A stretch of 64,000 nucleotides of DNA from a bacterium (GTDB lineage Bacteria > Bacillota > Sulfobacillia > UBA995), in the NCBI GenBank assembly GCA_031082145.1, contig JAVHLP010000004.1:62001-126000 (forward strand), given 5' to 3'. Position numbers and translations under genes: made by a program. The notes below the pieces were generated by a model. That model saw nothing but the letters and a program-made list of their open reading frames with translations. It made no database searches and had not been told where the DNA came from. Positions 43,686 to 53,014 of this stretch are shown piece by piece (within the stretch, counting starts at the first letter, position 1; each line of letters starts with the position of its first letter).

Positions 43686-44732
43686 ATGGCCGAGCAGCAA
43701 GAGCCCAGACTGGTCTCCGGGCGGGCTGCCGACGAGGACGGCCGGCTGGACCTGACCCTGCGCCCTCGAACCCTGGCCGGCTACGTGGGACAGGCCAGGG
43801 TGGTGGAGAGCCTGGCCATCTTCATCCAGGCCGCTCGCGAGCGCGGCGAACCGCTGGATCACGTGCTGCTGTACGGGCCTCCGGGGCTGGGTAAGACCAC
43901 CTTGGCCCATATCATAGCCCATGAGCTGGCGGTGGCCGTGCGGGCCACCTCCGGCCCGGCGGTGGAGCGGGCGGGCGACCTGGCCGCCATCCTGACCAAC
44001 CTGGGCGACCGCGATGTCCTCTTCATCGACGAGATCCACCGGCTCAACCGTACCGTCGAGGAGATCCTGTACCCCGCCATGGAAGACTACGCTCTCGACA
44101 TCATCATCGGCAAAGGGCCCGGTGCCCGTTCCATTCGCCTGGAACTGCCCCGGTTCACCCTGATCGGCGCCACCACCAGGGCCGGCCAGTTGACCTCGCC
44201 GCTCAGAGATCGTTTCGGGGTGATCAGCCGGCTGGAGTACTACCGCCCGGCCGAACTGGAGGAGATCGTGCGCCGCTCGGCGGCCATCCTGGAGATCCGG
44301 CTGGACCGGCAAGCGGGCGCGGAGATCGCCCGCCGGGCCCGGGGAACCCCCCGCGTGGCCAACCGCCTTCTGAAACGGGTGCGGGACTTCGCGCAGGTGC
44401 GGGCGTGCGGCGAGATCACCCTGGAGGTGGCCCGGGAAGCCCTTGAACTGCTGGAAGTTGACCGCCTGGGCCTCGACCGGGTTGATCACAAGCTCTTGCG
44501 GGCGGTAGCCACCATGTTCGGGGGCGGCCCGGTGGGAGTGGACACGCTGGCCGCCGCCATCAGCGAGGAATCGGAGACCATCGAGGATGTCTACGAACCC
44601 TTCCTTATGCAGCTAGGGTTCCTGAAGCGCACTCCCCGGGGTAGGGTGCTCACCCCGCGGGCCTTCCGCCACCTTGGCCTGCCCGGGCCGGAGCCTCCGG
44701 CCCCCCTCTTTGAGACCGGAGAAGGGGAGTGA
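43686..44732 (+). CDS. ruvB: Holliday junction branch-migration ATPase RuvB
   Basis: A 348-residue AAA+ motor: [12 protein letters not shown], Walker [10 protein letters not shown], Walker [13 protein letters not shown], sensor 1 LIGATTRAG, arginine finger region [14 protein letters not shown], and a winged-helix C-terminus ([16 protein letters not shown]). ATG after TAGGAGG. The stop overlaps queH. Confidence 0.97.
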   Translation: MAEQQEPRLVSGRAADEDGRLDLTLRPRTLAGYVGQARVVESLAIFIQAARERGEPLDHVLLYGPPGLGKTTLAHIIAHELAVAVRATSGPAVERAGDLAAILTNLGDRDVLFIDEIHRLNRTVEEILYPAMEDYALDIIIGKGPGARSIRLELPRFTLIGATTRAGQLTSPLRDRFGVISRLEYYRPAELEEIVRRSAAILEIRLDRQAGAEIARRARGTPRVANRLLKRVRDFAQVRACGEITLEVAREALELLEVDRLGLDRVDHKLLRAVATMFGGGPVGVDTLAAAISEESETIEDVYEPFLMQLGFLKRTPRGRVLTPRAFRHLGLPGPEPPAPLFETGEGE

Positions 44733-45253
44733 ACCGGGTCCTCCTGCACGTGTGCTGCGGTCCCTGCGCCATCGGCCCGCTGGCCACCCTGCGGGCGGAG
44801 GGCCTGACGGTCACCGGCTTCTTCGCCAACGCCAACCTGTACCCCCCGGCGGAGCATGGCCGGCGCCTGGCGGCGGCCCGCCGGCTGGCGGAGGCGGAAG
44901 GACTGGAACTGGGGGTCGAGCGGCCCGATGCCACGGGCTACGCCCGGGCGGTGTCCGGCGATCCGCCAGACCGTTGCCTGGCCTGTTACCGGTTCCGCCT
45001 GGATCGAGTGGCGGCCGAGACCGCCCGGCGCGATCTGGACGGGTTTACCACCAGCCTGCTGGCGAGTCCCCACCAGGGCCACGAACTGGTGGCCGCGGCG
45101 GCGCTGGAGACCGCCCGCCGCCACGGGGTAGCCTTCCTGTACCGGGACTTCCGGCCGGGTTGGGCCGGGTCGGTCGCCCGCAGCAAGGAACTCGGGCTCT
45201 ACCGGCAGCGTTATTGCGGTTGCCATTGGAGCCTCGCCGATAGGGAGGAGTGA
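44729..45253 (+). CDS. queH: Epoxyqueuosine reductase QueH
   Basis: A 174-residue DUF208 protein. Cysteine pairs in [23 protein letters not shown] and YCGCHWS are those that bind the 4Fe-4S cluster and a second metal in QueH. It catalyses the last step of queuosine synthesis, replacing cobalamin-dependent QueG. queA and tgt lie about 3 kb downstream. Confidence 0.93.
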   Translation: MNRVLLHVCCGPCAIGPLATLRAEGLTVTGFFANANLYPPAEHGRRLAAARRLAEAEGLELGVERPDATGYARAVSGDPPDRCLACYRFRLDRVAAETARRDLDGFTTSLLASPHQGHELVAAAALETARRHGVAFLYRDFRPGWAGSVARSKELGLYRQRYCGCHWSLADREE

Positions 45254-45255
45254 CG

Positions 45256-45453
45256 ATGAGCGGCCTGGGACGGGCGCTCATCCTGGCCGGGCTTGTCCTG
45301 GCAGGCCTCGGAGTCCTGCTGACCCTGGGCTTGGGCCGCCTGCCAGGAGATATGGTCCTGCGCCGGGGGAACCTCACGGTGTATTTCCCGCTGGTAACCA
45401 GCATCTTGCTCAGCCTGGTGCTGACGCTGCTCTTGACTCTCTTCCGCCGCTGA
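45256..45453 (+). CDS. DUF2905 small membrane protein
   Basis: A 65-residue protein with two helices flanking LGRLPGDMVLRRGN, the conserved centre of DUF2905. Members often sit in ruv/queuosine clusters. Function unknown. ATG after GGGAGGAG, 2 bp past queH. Confidence 0.85.
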   Translation: MSGLGRALILAGLVLAGLGVLLTLGLGRLPGDMVLRRGNLTVYFPLVTSILLSLVLTLLLTLFRR

Positions 45454-45505
45454 CCCCCCGGAAAACCGGGCCGGACCCGAATGACTTTGGCAGACGGGGT
45501 GGACG

Positions 45506-46252
45506 ATGGCTTTCTCGACAGCAGACAGGGGGAGCCGGTCGACACGCGGGGAGCACTCGCGGGTCCTGTTGGCCCGTGCCCGGGAAGGAGATCCGGAGGC
45601 CCGTAACACCCTGATTAGCTGGTACCAGCCTTTCGTACTGCGGGTGGCGGGAGCCGTCTGCCGGCGCTACCTGGCACCGGGGCGGGATGACGAGTTCAGC
45701 GTAGGTCTGGCGGCCTTCAACGAGGCCATCGACGGCTATGACGAGAGCCGGGGAGTCAGTTTTCTAGCCTTCGCGGAGACGGTGATCCGGCGCCGGGTCA
45801 TCGACCACTACCGGAAGGACCGGGCGGGCAAGCGGGAGATACCGCTCAGCGCCCTCGCTCCCGAGGGAACGGCGGTGACCGACCGGGCGGGTACCGGCGA
45901 AGCTATCCAGGCCCACCGGGCTGAGGCCGAGACCTGGGAGCGGCGGGAGGAAGTCATGTTCTACCGGGAGCTCTTGCGCGAGTACGGGCTGAGCCTGGCC
46001 GAGCTGGCGCGGGTGTGCCCGCGGCACGAGGACGCGCGCCGGCGCTCTCTCGCGGCGGCGCGGATCCTGGCCGAAGACCCCGCCCTGGCCGCCTTCGTGC
46101 GAACCCGAAGGGCCCTCCCGTTGCGGGCGCTGACGGCCCGTTCGGGTCTCAGCCGCAAGACTCTCGAGCGGCAGCGCAAGTACATCCTGGGTCTCGCCCT
46201 GGTTCTGATGGAAGAACTGCCTTACCTCAAGAGTTACCTGACCCGGGAGTGA
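45506..46252 (+). CDS. sigI: RNA polymerase sigma factor SigI
   Basis: A 248-residue SigI-type sigma-70 protein: region 2 from DPEARNTLISWYQPFVLRVA through DDEFSVGLAAFNEAIDGYD, then SFLAFAETVIRRRVIDHYRK, and a C-terminal SigI domain in place of region 4 (LPLRALTARSGLSRKTLERQ). SigI factors are held by membrane RsgI and released by envelope or polysaccharide signals. The leader has CCCCCC (45454) and CGAA (45478), faintly like sigma-I promoters, but the spacing is uncertain. Coupled to rsgI by TGATG. Confidence 0.92.
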   Translation: MAFSTADRGSRSTRGEHSRVLLARAREGDPEARNTLISWYQPFVLRVAGAVCRRYLAPGRDDEFSVGLAAFNEAIDGYDESRGVSFLAFAETVIRRRVIDHYRKDRAGKREIPLSALAPEGTAVTDRAGTGEAIQAHRAEAETWERREEVMFYRELLREYGLSLAELARVCPRHEDARRRSLAAARILAEDPALAAFVRTRRALPLRALTARSGLSRKTLERQRKYILGLALVLMEELPYLKSYLTRE

Positions 46253-46257
46253 TGGGG

Positions 46258-47589
46258 ATGAAGACCGGACGCGGTGTGGTGCTGGAGGTCGAGGGAGATC
46301 TGGCCCTGGTGCTGACCCCCGGCGGCGAGTTCCGCTGGGTGCCGTTGGGCGGCCGGTCGCAGGTGGTCGGACGGGAGCTGGCCTTCCCCGAGCCCGAGGC
46401 CCGGGTCAGGCCTCTCCGCTCCCCGCTGCTGGTCCCCGGGTTGGCGGCCGCCTGCGTTGCCGTACTCCTGCTGGTGCTGGTCCCCGCTCTGATCAGCCCG
46501 GGGCCGGTGGCGGCCTATGTCTCGGTCGACATAAACCCCAGCCTGGAACTGGCGTTGGACGGCCGGGGACGGGTGGTGAACGGCGAGGGGCTGGACGGCG
46601 CCGGGGATGCCTTGCTCCGGGCGGCGGGATCGCTTCGGGGGCTCTCCCTCGACGAGGCTCTCCTCCGCCTGCTCGGACGGGCCTGGGAGCAAGGATTCCT
46701 GAGCCCCGAAGGGCACAATATGGTCGTGCTGGCGGCTACGCCCGCCGGCCGGGCGGGGGATGCCATCCCCGCATGGCTCGACCCGGCCGCCTGGCGGGTC
46801 GAGGAACGCTTGCGGGAAGAGACCGGCCTGCCGGAGGGTGTTGTGGTGGCCGTCCGCATCGAGGCAGCCGTCCGCGAGGAAGCCCGGGCGGTGGGTCTCA
46901 CTGCCGGCCGCTTCGCCGTCCTCCTCCAGGCCCAGGAAGAGGGGCTGGCGCTGGAAGTGGAAGACGTGCAGGGCAGGCCGCTCGGCCAGGCGATCACCGC
47001 CGCCGGTGGGTCGCCCGCCGGGCTAGCGGCCGATGCGGCCAGGGAAACCGCGATGACGGCGTTAGTGGAGAAGTTCAAGGAGCGTAACCGGCCGCTCCCT
47101 CCCGGCCGGGAGAGAGAGCCCGATGAGGGCGGCGACGCCGGTGACGGTCCCCCCGCCGGGATCCCCGGCGAGGCTGGAGATAACGGTGGCCCGCCAGCGC
47201 CGCCGCCGGGCCAGGTCAAGGATCCTGGTCCTCCCGAGCTACCGCCGGGCCAGATCAAAGACCCCGGTCCTCCCGAGCTACCGCCGGGCCAGGTCAAAGA
47301 CCCCGGTCCTCCCGAGCTACCGCCGGGCCAGGCCAAGGACCCCGGTCCTCCCGAGCTACCGCCGGGCCAGGCCAAGGACGCTGGTCCTCCCGAGCTACCG
47401 CCGGGCCAGTCCAGGGCGCCCGGCACCCCCTCGCCGCCGGCATGGGCCGAGGGGGGAGACGCGAGTGATGGACAGGACGGTAACGGGGAGCCTGACCCTG
47501 ACGAGCGCTCGAGCAGGGGAAAGGGCAGGAACGGGGGAGAGGACTGGGTTCCGCCGGGACAGGCCAAGAAGGACTCCCGGGTTCGCTAG
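46258..47589 (+). CDS. rsgI: Anti-sigma factor RsgI with proline-rich repeat tail
   Basis: About 443 residues. The cytoplasmic RsgI_N domain (TGRGVVLEVEGDLALVLTP, EFRWVPL) binds SigI. One membrane helix (about 60-82) leads to the conserved periplasmic AYVSVDINPSLELALD region. The tail (from about 315) is Pro/Gly-rich with five 13-residue repeats PPGQxKDPGPPEL and a charged end. Clostridial RsgI tails usually carry carbohydrate-binding or protease modules; this one has none that I see. ATG at 46258 has better SD spacing than ATG at 46252. Confidence 0.9.
   Translation: MKTGRGVVLEVEGDLALVLTPGGEFRWVPLGGRSQVVGRELAFPEPEARVRPLRSPLLVPGLAAACVAVLLLVLVPALISPGPVAAYVSVDINPSLELALDGRGRVVNGEGLDGAGDALLRAAGSLRGLSLDEALLRLLGRAWEQGFLSPEGHNMVVLAATPAGRAGDAIPAWLDPAAWRVEERLREETGLPEGVVVAVRIEAAVREEARAVGLTAGRFAVLLQAQEEGLALEVEDVQGRPLGQAITAAGGSPAGLAADAARETAMTALVEKFKERNRPLPPGREREPDEGGDAGDGPPAGIPGEAGDNGGPPAPPPGQVKDPGPPELPPGQIKDPGPPELPPGQVKDPGPPELPPGQAKDPGPPELPPGQAKDAGPPELPPGQSRAPGTPSPPAWAEGGDASDGQDGNGEPDPDERSSRGKGRNGGEDWVPPGQAKKDSRVR
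47203..47397 (+). repeat. Five tandem 39-bp repeats in rsgI
   Basis: Each unit encodes PPGQ(V/I/A)KD(P/A)GPPEL. Copies differ by only a few bases, and a sixth partial unit follows. High identity suggests recent expansion and likely length variation between strains. Confidence 0.9.
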
Positions 47590-47643
47590 CTGGCAGAGGA
47601 ATGGGCCGGGGAGGGGGCGAAGGACCGCCCGGGGGTCGGTTGC

Positions 47644-48684
47644 TTGACCGGATTGAGGCTGGAGGACTTCGATTACCGGCTGCCGCCGGAGCTGATCGCC
47701 CAGTCACCCGCCGAGCCGCGGGATTCCTCGCGGCTCTTAGTCCTGCGGCGGGCCGCTGAGCGGATGGAGCACGCTCTTTTTGCGGACCTCGCCAGCTATC
47801 TCGGCCCGGCCGACTGCCTGGTGCTGAATGACTCCCGGGTCATCCCCGCCCGGCTCACCGCTCGCCGGATGCCTGGCGGAGGGGCCCTGGATGTCCTGCT
47901 GGTGAACCGTGTCGGTCCGGGCCGCTGGGAAGCCCTGGTCCGGCCGGGCCGCAAGGCTCTCCCGGGAATGGTTGTGGTCTTCGACGGAGCGGGGGAGAAT
48001 CTCGAGGCCAGGGTCGTGGAGCGCACCCCCGCCGGTGGCCGGGTGCTCCAGTTCGCCACCGACGACGTGGTTCTTCCTTGGCTGGAGCGCTACGGGCGCC
48101 TGCCGCTGCCTCCCTACATCCGGCAGTACCCCGACGACCCCGGCCGTTACCAGACGGTGTACGCACGCGAGGACGGGGCGGTGGCCGCTCCCACCGCCGG
48201 GTTACACTTCACCCCGGAACTGCTGCATCGGATCCGGTCGGCGGGAGTCATCGTGGCCGCCATCACCTTGCACGTGGGGCCGGCCACCTTCCTTCCCGTG
48301 CGGGCGGCCGATCCGGTCGAGCACCGGCCGCCACCCGAGGCCTATGCCGTCCCGGCGGCGGTGGCCCGGGAGGTGAACGCCGCCCGCGAGCGGGGCGGGC
48401 GGGTGGTGGCCGTGGGCACCACCGTCGTGCGGGCCCTGGAGACGGCAGGAGCGTCGGGGCTGGTCCAGGCAGGCCGGGGTTGGACCGACCTCTTCCTGTA
48501 CCCTGGGTACCGCTTCCGGGTGGTGGACGCCCTGATCACCAACTTCCACCTGCCCCGGACCAGCCTGATGATGCTGGTCGCCGCTTTCCTGGGCGACGCC
48601 GGGCGGCTGCGGGAAGCCTACGAGCAGGCGGTGACCGCCCGTTATCGTTTCTACAGCTTCGGCGATGCCATGCTGATACTGTGA
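47644..48684 (+). CDS. queA: tRNA preQ1(34) S-adenosylmethionine ribosyltransferase-isomerase QueA
   Basis: A 346-residue QueA: LRLEDFDYRLPPELIAQ, CLVLNDSRVIPARL, APTAGLHFT, LHVGPATFLPV and LITNFHLPRTSLMMLV. It transfers the ribosyl group of SAM to preQ1 in tRNA, the step before QueH. TTG start with GGGGGTCGG upstream, weaker than most here. The stop overlaps tgt. Confidence 0.95.
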   Translation: MTGLRLEDFDYRLPPELIAQSPAEPRDSSRLLVLRRAAERMEHALFADLASYLGPADCLVLNDSRVIPARLTARRMPGGGALDVLLVNRVGPGRWEALVRPGRKALPGMVVVFDGAGENLEARVVERTPAGGRVLQFATDDVVLPWLERYGRLPLPPYIRQYPDDPGRYQTVYAREDGAVAAPTAGLHFTPELLHRIRSAGVIVAAITLHVGPATFLPVRAADPVEHRPPPEAYAVPAAVAREVNAARERGGRVVAVGTTVVRALETAGASGLVQAGRGWTDLFLYPGYRFRVVDALITNFHLPRTSLMMLVAAFLGDAGRLREAYEQAVTARYRFYSFGDAMLIL

Positions 48685-49826
48685 TGGGTGAGGGGGTCCG
48701 GCCGGTGCGGTTTGACCTGGAGTCGGGCGCCGGCGACGGTCCCCGCCTGGGCCGGCTCGCCACCGCCCGGGGTGAAGTGGCCACCCCGGTGTTCATGCCG
48801 GTGGGAACCCGGGCGTCGGTCAAGACGCTGACGCCGGGGGAGGTCCGGGCCCTCGGGGCGCGCATCATCCTGGTCAACGCCTACCACCTGTACCTGCGTC
48901 CCGGTAGGGACGTGATCCGGGAGGCGGGGGGCGTTCACTCCTTCATGGCCTGGGAGGGGCCGGTTCTCAGCGACAGCGGGGGGTTCCAGGTGTTCAGCCT
49001 GTCCCGCCTGTGCTCGGTGGGGCAGAGCGGCGTCACCTTCCGCTCCCACCTCGACGGCTCCGAGCACTTCCTGTCGCCCGAGGACGTGATGCGGATCCAG
49101 GCCGACCTGGGGACGGACATTGCCATGCCTCTGGACGTATGCGTTCCTTACCCCTGCGGCCGGGCGGAGTCCGCCCGGGCGGTGGAGCTGACGGCTGAGT
49201 GGGCCCGGCGCTCGCTGGCGGCCGCCCGCCCGGAGCAGACCCTCTTCGGCATTGTGCAGGGTGGCGCCTGTCCCGATCTGCGCCGGGAGGCGGCTCGCGG
49301 GCTGGTAGACCTGGGGTTTCCCGGTTACGCGCTCGGGGGACTGTCCGTGGGCGAGCCCAAGTCCTTGCTCTACAGCCTGTTGGAGGAGACCGTGGCCCAC
49401 CTCCCGGCTGACCGGCCTCGCTACCTCATGGGGGTTGGCGCTCCCGACGATCTGGTGCAGGCGGTAGCCCGGGGGATCGACATGTTCGACTCCGTCTTCC
49501 CCACCCGCCTAGCCCGCCACGGCACCGTCCTCACCCGGGACGGTCCCCTGCGCCTCCGGGCGGCTCGCTTCCGCCGCGATCGGGGGCCGATTGACGAAAA
49601 CTGCCGCTGTTACACTTGCCGGACCTTCAGCCGCGCCTACCTGCAGCACTTGCTGGCGGCCGGCGAGTTGCTGGGCATGCGCCTGACCACCCTGCACAAC
49701 CTCCACTTCACGCTGGAGTTGGTGGAGGAGATGAGGGGGGCGATCGCCGGGGGGCGGTTTGCCTCCTGGCGAATTAGTACTCTGGAGCGCTATCAGGAAG
49801 GGAAAGCAGCCCGGACGGAAGAATGA
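48684..49826 (+). CDS. tgt: Queuine/preQ1 tRNA-guanine transglycosylase
   Basis: About 380 residues. Substrate pocket and nucleophile motifs: TPVFMPVGTRASVKTL, LSDSGGFQVFSLS, GIVQGGACPDLR, YALGGLSVGEP and FDSVFPTRLARHG. The zinc site CRCYTCRTF with a later His is intact. It exchanges guanine 34 for preQ1. ATG at 48684 overlaps the queA stop; GTG at 48705 has better SD spacing (GAGGGGG). Confidence 0.95.
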   Translation: MGEGVRPVRFDLESGAGDGPRLGRLATARGEVATPVFMPVGTRASVKTLTPGEVRALGARIILVNAYHLYLRPGRDVIREAGGVHSFMAWEGPVLSDSGGFQVFSLSRLCSVGQSGVTFRSHLDGSEHFLSPEDVMRIQADLGTDIAMPLDVCVPYPCGRAESARAVELTAEWARRSLAAARPEQTLFGIVQGGACPDLRREAARGLVDLGFPGYALGGLSVGEPKSLLYSLLEETVAHLPADRPRYLMGVGAPDDLVQAVARGIDMFDSVFPTRLARHGTVLTRDGPLRLRAARFRRDRGPIDENCRCYTCRTFSRAYLQHLLAAGELLGMRLTTLHNLHFTLELVEEMRGAIAGGRFASWRISTLERYQEGKAARTEE

Positions 49827-49853
49827 TGTCAAGACGCAGGGAGGTGTCTGTCG

Positions 49854-50132
49854 GTGCCGGAGCAAACTGGGTCAAGCCTGGTCTTTTTCCTTCCCCTGGC
49901 CGCGATGTTCGCGGCTATGTACTTCCTGGTCTGGCGCCCCCAATCCCGCCAGCAGAAACAGCGCCGGGAGATGCTGGAGAGCCTGAGAAAGGGAGACAAG
50001 GTGGTGACCATTGGCGGCATCCGGGGGGTAGTGACCGGGCTCAAGGAAGACGCGGTGACGGTGAGAGTGGCGGATAAGCTGGAGCTGGAGCTGGATCGCT
50101 CGGGCATCGGCTACGTTCGCGGTAAAGGATAG
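49854..50132 (+). CDS. yajC: Preprotein translocase subunit YajC
   Basis: A 92-residue protein with one membrane helix (about 8-27), then VWRPQSRQQKQRREMLESL and GDKVVTIGGIRGVVTGL, the YajC signature. Accessory to SecDF. Position after tgt is standard in bacteria. GTG start after GGGAGGTG. Confidence 0.93.
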   Translation: MPEQTGSSLVFFLPLAAMFAAMYFLVWRPQSRQQKQRREMLESLRKGDKVVTIGGIRGVVTGLKEDAVTVRVADKLELELDRSGIGYVRGKG

Positions 50133-50167
50133 GGGAACCCGATACCTGGCACTGGAGGCGACAACTC

Positions 50168-50455
50168 TTGAGAGCTGCGGTGAACCAGACGCCCCATCGG
50201 GAACCGGCGCCCGACCCGGTCTCGATCCGGGGCGCCTGGTGCAAGCGATGCGACATCTGCGTGCACTTCTGCCCACAGGGGGTGCTGGGCCGGGATGAGC
50301 AGGGCCCGGTCCGGGTGGTTGCCCCCGAGGCCTGTAATGCCTGCCGGCTATGCGAGTTGCTGTGCCCGGATTTCGCCATAACCGTCAAGGAGGGTGGAAG
50401 GGTTGCCCGTAAAGCCAGGGGCAAGACTGATGCAGGGGAACGAAGCATGCGCTGA
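50168..50455 (+). CDS. korD: 2-oxoacid:ferredoxin oxidoreductase delta (ferredoxin) subunit
   Basis: A 95-residue protein with two 4Fe-4S motifs: WCKRCDICVHFCP and ACNACRLCELLCP. It passes electrons from the catalytic subunits to ferredoxin. The TTG start is tentative, and GTG at 50180 is possible. Its end overlaps korA by about 50 bp. Confidence 0.88.
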   Translation: MRAAVNQTPHREPAPDPVSIRGAWCKRCDICVHFCPQGVLGRDEQGPVRVVAPEACNACRLCELLCPDFAITVKEGGRVARKARGKTDAGERSMR

Positions 50456-51545
50456 AGGAGCCCTGGCGGCGGGCCTCAGCTTCTTCGCCGGTTACCCCAT
50501 AACCCCATCTACCGAGATCGCCGAGTACCTGGCCGAGCATCTTCCGGCCAGGGGCGGCGTCTACATCCAGATGGAGGACGAGATCGCCAGCATGGCCGCC
50601 GTGGTTGGGGCGTCCCTGGCCGGGGCGAAGGCCATGACTGCCACCAGCGGTCCCGGTTTCTCGCTCAAGCAGGAGAACCTGGGTTTCGCCGCCATCACCG
50701 AGGCTCCTTGCGTGGTGGTGAACGTGCAACGCCAGGGGCCCAGCACCGGGCTTCCCACCTCGCCTTCCCACGGCGACCTCATGCAGGCCCGCTGGGGCAC
50801 CCACGGCGACCACCCGGTGGTGGTACTGGTCCCGTGGTCCGTGCGCGAGTGCTTCGATCTCACGCTGCACGCGTTCAACGTTGCCGAACGCCTGCGCATC
50901 CCCGTGGTCATCCTGACTGACGAGGTAATCGCCCACATGCGGGAGAAGGTGGTCCTCCCCGAAGCCGGCAGCCTGGTGGTGGAAGACCGGGCGCGGCCGG
51001 ATCGGGCCGCTGGCCCGGCTCTTCCGTACGACGACCGGCAGGGCGACGTTCCTCCCATGACCGTCTTCGGCGATGGTCACCGGGCCCACGTGACAGGGCT
51101 TATCCACGACCGCCGGGGATACCCCGCCGGGCCGGGCCCCGCGACGGAAGCTCTGCTAAAGCGGCTCCAGGGCAAGGTCGACTCCCGGCCGGAGCTGGTG
51201 ATAGCCGAGGAGGAGGAGACGGCCGATGCCGAGGTGCTGGTGGTGGCCATCGGCTGCGTGGCCCGCTCGGCCGCCCGGGCGATCCGGCTGGCCCGGGCCG
51301 AGGGGATCGCCGCCGGGCTTCTCCGCCCGGTGACCCTCTGGCCTTTCCCCGGGGAACGGGTGAGGGCGATCGCCGGTCGAGTCCGGGGGATCGTCGTCCC
51401 CGAGATGAACCTCGGGCAGATGGTGCTGGAAGTCGAGCGAGTGGCCGGGGGTAGAGCGCCTGTCCACCTTTATCCACGGGTGGACGGCAACTTGATAACC
51501 CCCGAGGAGGTTCTGGGGAGCATAAGGGAGGTGGCCCGCGGATGA
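50403..51545 (+). CDS. korA: 2-oxoacid:ferredoxin oxidoreductase alpha subunit
   Basis: About 380 residues: MQGNEACAEGALAAG, FFAGYPITPSTEIAEYL, MEDEIASMAAVVGASLAG, TATSGPGFSLKQENLGFA and RQGPSTGLPT are the pyrimidine-binding domain motifs; the C-terminal half is transketolase-C-like. With glutamate dehydrogenase nearby, 2-oxoglutarate is the likeliest substrate, but branched-chain 2-oxoacids cannot be excluded. TTG at 50403 fits the SD GGAGG; GTG at 50394 is directly adjacent to it. Confidence 0.9.
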   Translation: MPVKPGARLMQGNEACAEGALAAGLSFFAGYPITPSTEIAEYLAEHLPARGGVYIQMEDEIASMAAVVGASLAGAKAMTATSGPGFSLKQENLGFAAITEAPCVVVNVQRQGPSTGLPTSPSHGDLMQARWGTHGDHPVVVLVPWSVRECFDLTLHAFNVAERLRIPVVILTDEVIAHMREKVVLPEAGSLVVEDRARPDRAAGPALPYDDRQGDVPPMTVFGDGHRAHVTGLIHDRRGYPAGPGPATEALLKRLQGKVDSRPELVIAEEEETADAEVLVVAIGCVARSAARAIRLARAEGIAAGLLRPVTLWPFPGERVRAIAGRVRGIVVPEMNLGQMVLEVERVAGGRAPVHLYPRVDGNLITPEEVLGSIREVARG

Positions 51546-52369
51546 GCACCGCCCTCGCCGAGAAGTACCTGCGGGTGGAGCGGCTCCCCCATATCTGGTG
51601 CCGGGGCTGCGGACATGGCATCGTCCTCGGAGCACTGGTCCGGGCCATGGACGAGGTGGGCCTGGATCTGGACCGCACGGTAGTGGTGTCCGGGATCGGC
51701 TGCGCCTCGAGGGCGGCCGGTTACCTGAACTGCGACGGGTTGCACACCACCCACGGCCGGGCCCTGGCCTTCGCGACAGGCGTCAAGCTGGCGCGGCCGG
51801 AACTCCGGGTTATCGTCATCGCCGGCGACGGCGACCTGGCCGCCATCGGCGGCAATCATTTCATCCACGCCGCCCGGCGTAACCTGGACCTCACCTGTAT
51901 CTGCTTTAACAACCAGGTCTACGGGATGACCAGCGGCCAGCACTCACCCACCAGCCCCCGCCTGAGCCTGGCCCCGACCGCCCCTTATGGGCACCTGGAG
52001 CGCGAGTTCGATCTCTGTGAGCTGGCCCGGGCGGTGGGTGCCGGCTACGTCGCCAGGGCCGCTGCCTACAACCCCCGCGCCATGACCCGCTTGCTAGTTC
52101 GGGCCCTGGACCTCCGGGGCTTTTCCTTCGTCGAGGTCTTGAGCCAGTGTCCGACCTACTTCGGGCGCCGCAACCGGCTGGGTGGGGCCGTGGACATGCT
52201 GAAGTGGCAGAAGGAACACACCGTGGACGTGGCCCGGGCCCGGGAGATGGATCCGGCCGAGCTCGAGGGGAAGGTCGTCACCGGCGAACTGCACCGGGCC
52301 GAGTACCCGGAGTACACCGCGGCCTACGCCGAACTGGTTAGCCGGGTGAAGGGGGAGACGGGACGATGA
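51542..52369 (+). CDS. korB: 2-oxoacid:ferredoxin oxidoreductase beta (TPP) subunit
   Basis: A 275-residue TPP subunit: HIWCRGCGHG and GIGCASRAAGY with iron-sulfur cysteines, TPP/Mg motif GDGDLAAIGGNHFIHAARRN, and FNNQVYGMTSGQHSPTSP. A further conserved cysteine is in LSQCPTYFGRRN. ATG overlaps the korA stop by 4 bp. Confidence 0.93.
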   Translation: MSTALAEKYLRVERLPHIWCRGCGHGIVLGALVRAMDEVGLDLDRTVVVSGIGCASRAAGYLNCDGLHTTHGRALAFATGVKLARPELRVIVIAGDGDLAAIGGNHFIHAARRNLDLTCICFNNQVYGMTSGQHSPTSPRLSLAPTAPYGHLEREFDLCELARAVGAGYVARAAAYNPRAMTRLLVRALDLRGFSFVEVLSQCPTYFGRRNRLGGAVDMLKWQKEHTVDVARAREMDPAELEGKVVTGELHRAEYPEYTAAYAELVSRVKGETGR

Positions 52370-52923
52370 GCCGCCGGGAGATCAGGCTGAGCGGCGAAGG
52401 CGGCCAGGGCATCATCCTGGGCGGCATCATCCTGGCCGAGGCGGCGGCCGTCCACGGCGGCCTGAACGCCGTGCAGACGCAATCCTACGGTCCCGAGTCA
52501 CGGGGCGGGGCCAGCCGCTGCGAAGTGGTGCTCAGCCGCGAGGCGATCGACTATCCCAAGGTGATCCGCCCCGACGTGGTGCTGGTGATGAACCGGGAGG
52601 CGGCAGACCGCTATGCCGGGGACGTCAGCCCCGGCGGCACCGTCATCGTGGACTCCACCTTCGTCGAAGAAGTGCCGGACACCGTGGGACGGGTCTGCCG
52701 GGTCCCCATTACCCGGCTGGCCCGGGAGCACTTTGGGCGAGAGATCGTGGCCAACATCATCGCCCTGGGCATCGTGGCCGGGCTGACCGATCTCGTGCGG
52801 CGAGACGCCTTGGAGCGGGCCGTGGCCGACCGGGTGCCGCCGGCTACCCGGGACTTGAACCTCAAGGCGCTGGACGTGGGTTACCGGGCCGCCGCCGAGA
52901 TTCCAGGCCCGGCTACGCCATGA
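52366..52923 (+). CDS. korC: 2-oxoacid:ferredoxin oxidoreductase gamma subunit
   Basis: A 185-residue subunit: IRLSGEGGQGIILGGIILAE, TQSYGPESRGGASRCEVVLS and NIIALGIVAGLTDLV. It completes the four-subunit complex that oxidises 2-oxoacids to acyl-CoA with ferredoxin, or runs in reverse as a carboxylating enzyme. Overlaps korB by 4 bp. Confidence 0.93.
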   Translation: MSRREIRLSGEGGQGIILGGIILAEAAAVHGGLNAVQTQSYGPESRGGASRCEVVLSREAIDYPKVIRPDVVLVMNREAADRYAGDVSPGGTVIVDSTFVEEVPDTVGRVCRVPITRLAREHFGREIVANIIALGIVAGLTDLVRRDALERAVADRVPPATRDLNLKALDVGYRAAAEIPGPATP

Positions 52924-53014
52924 GGATTGCGGGCTCTCACCGGAGAACTGGCGATGATGCCCAGGTGGCTCAAGACGCCGGTCCGGCATAACCGACAGGG
53001 AGGTAACGGGCTTC

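Noticed and set aside
45454-45481. A sigma-I autoregulatory promoter before sigI
   Set aside because: CCCCCC and CGAA are present, but their spacing is longer than I would expect and such strings are frequent in GC-rich DNA.
47203-47410. CRISPR-like direct repeats
   Set aside because: The repeats are contiguous 39-bp coding units without spacers and encode a regular peptide in rsgI.
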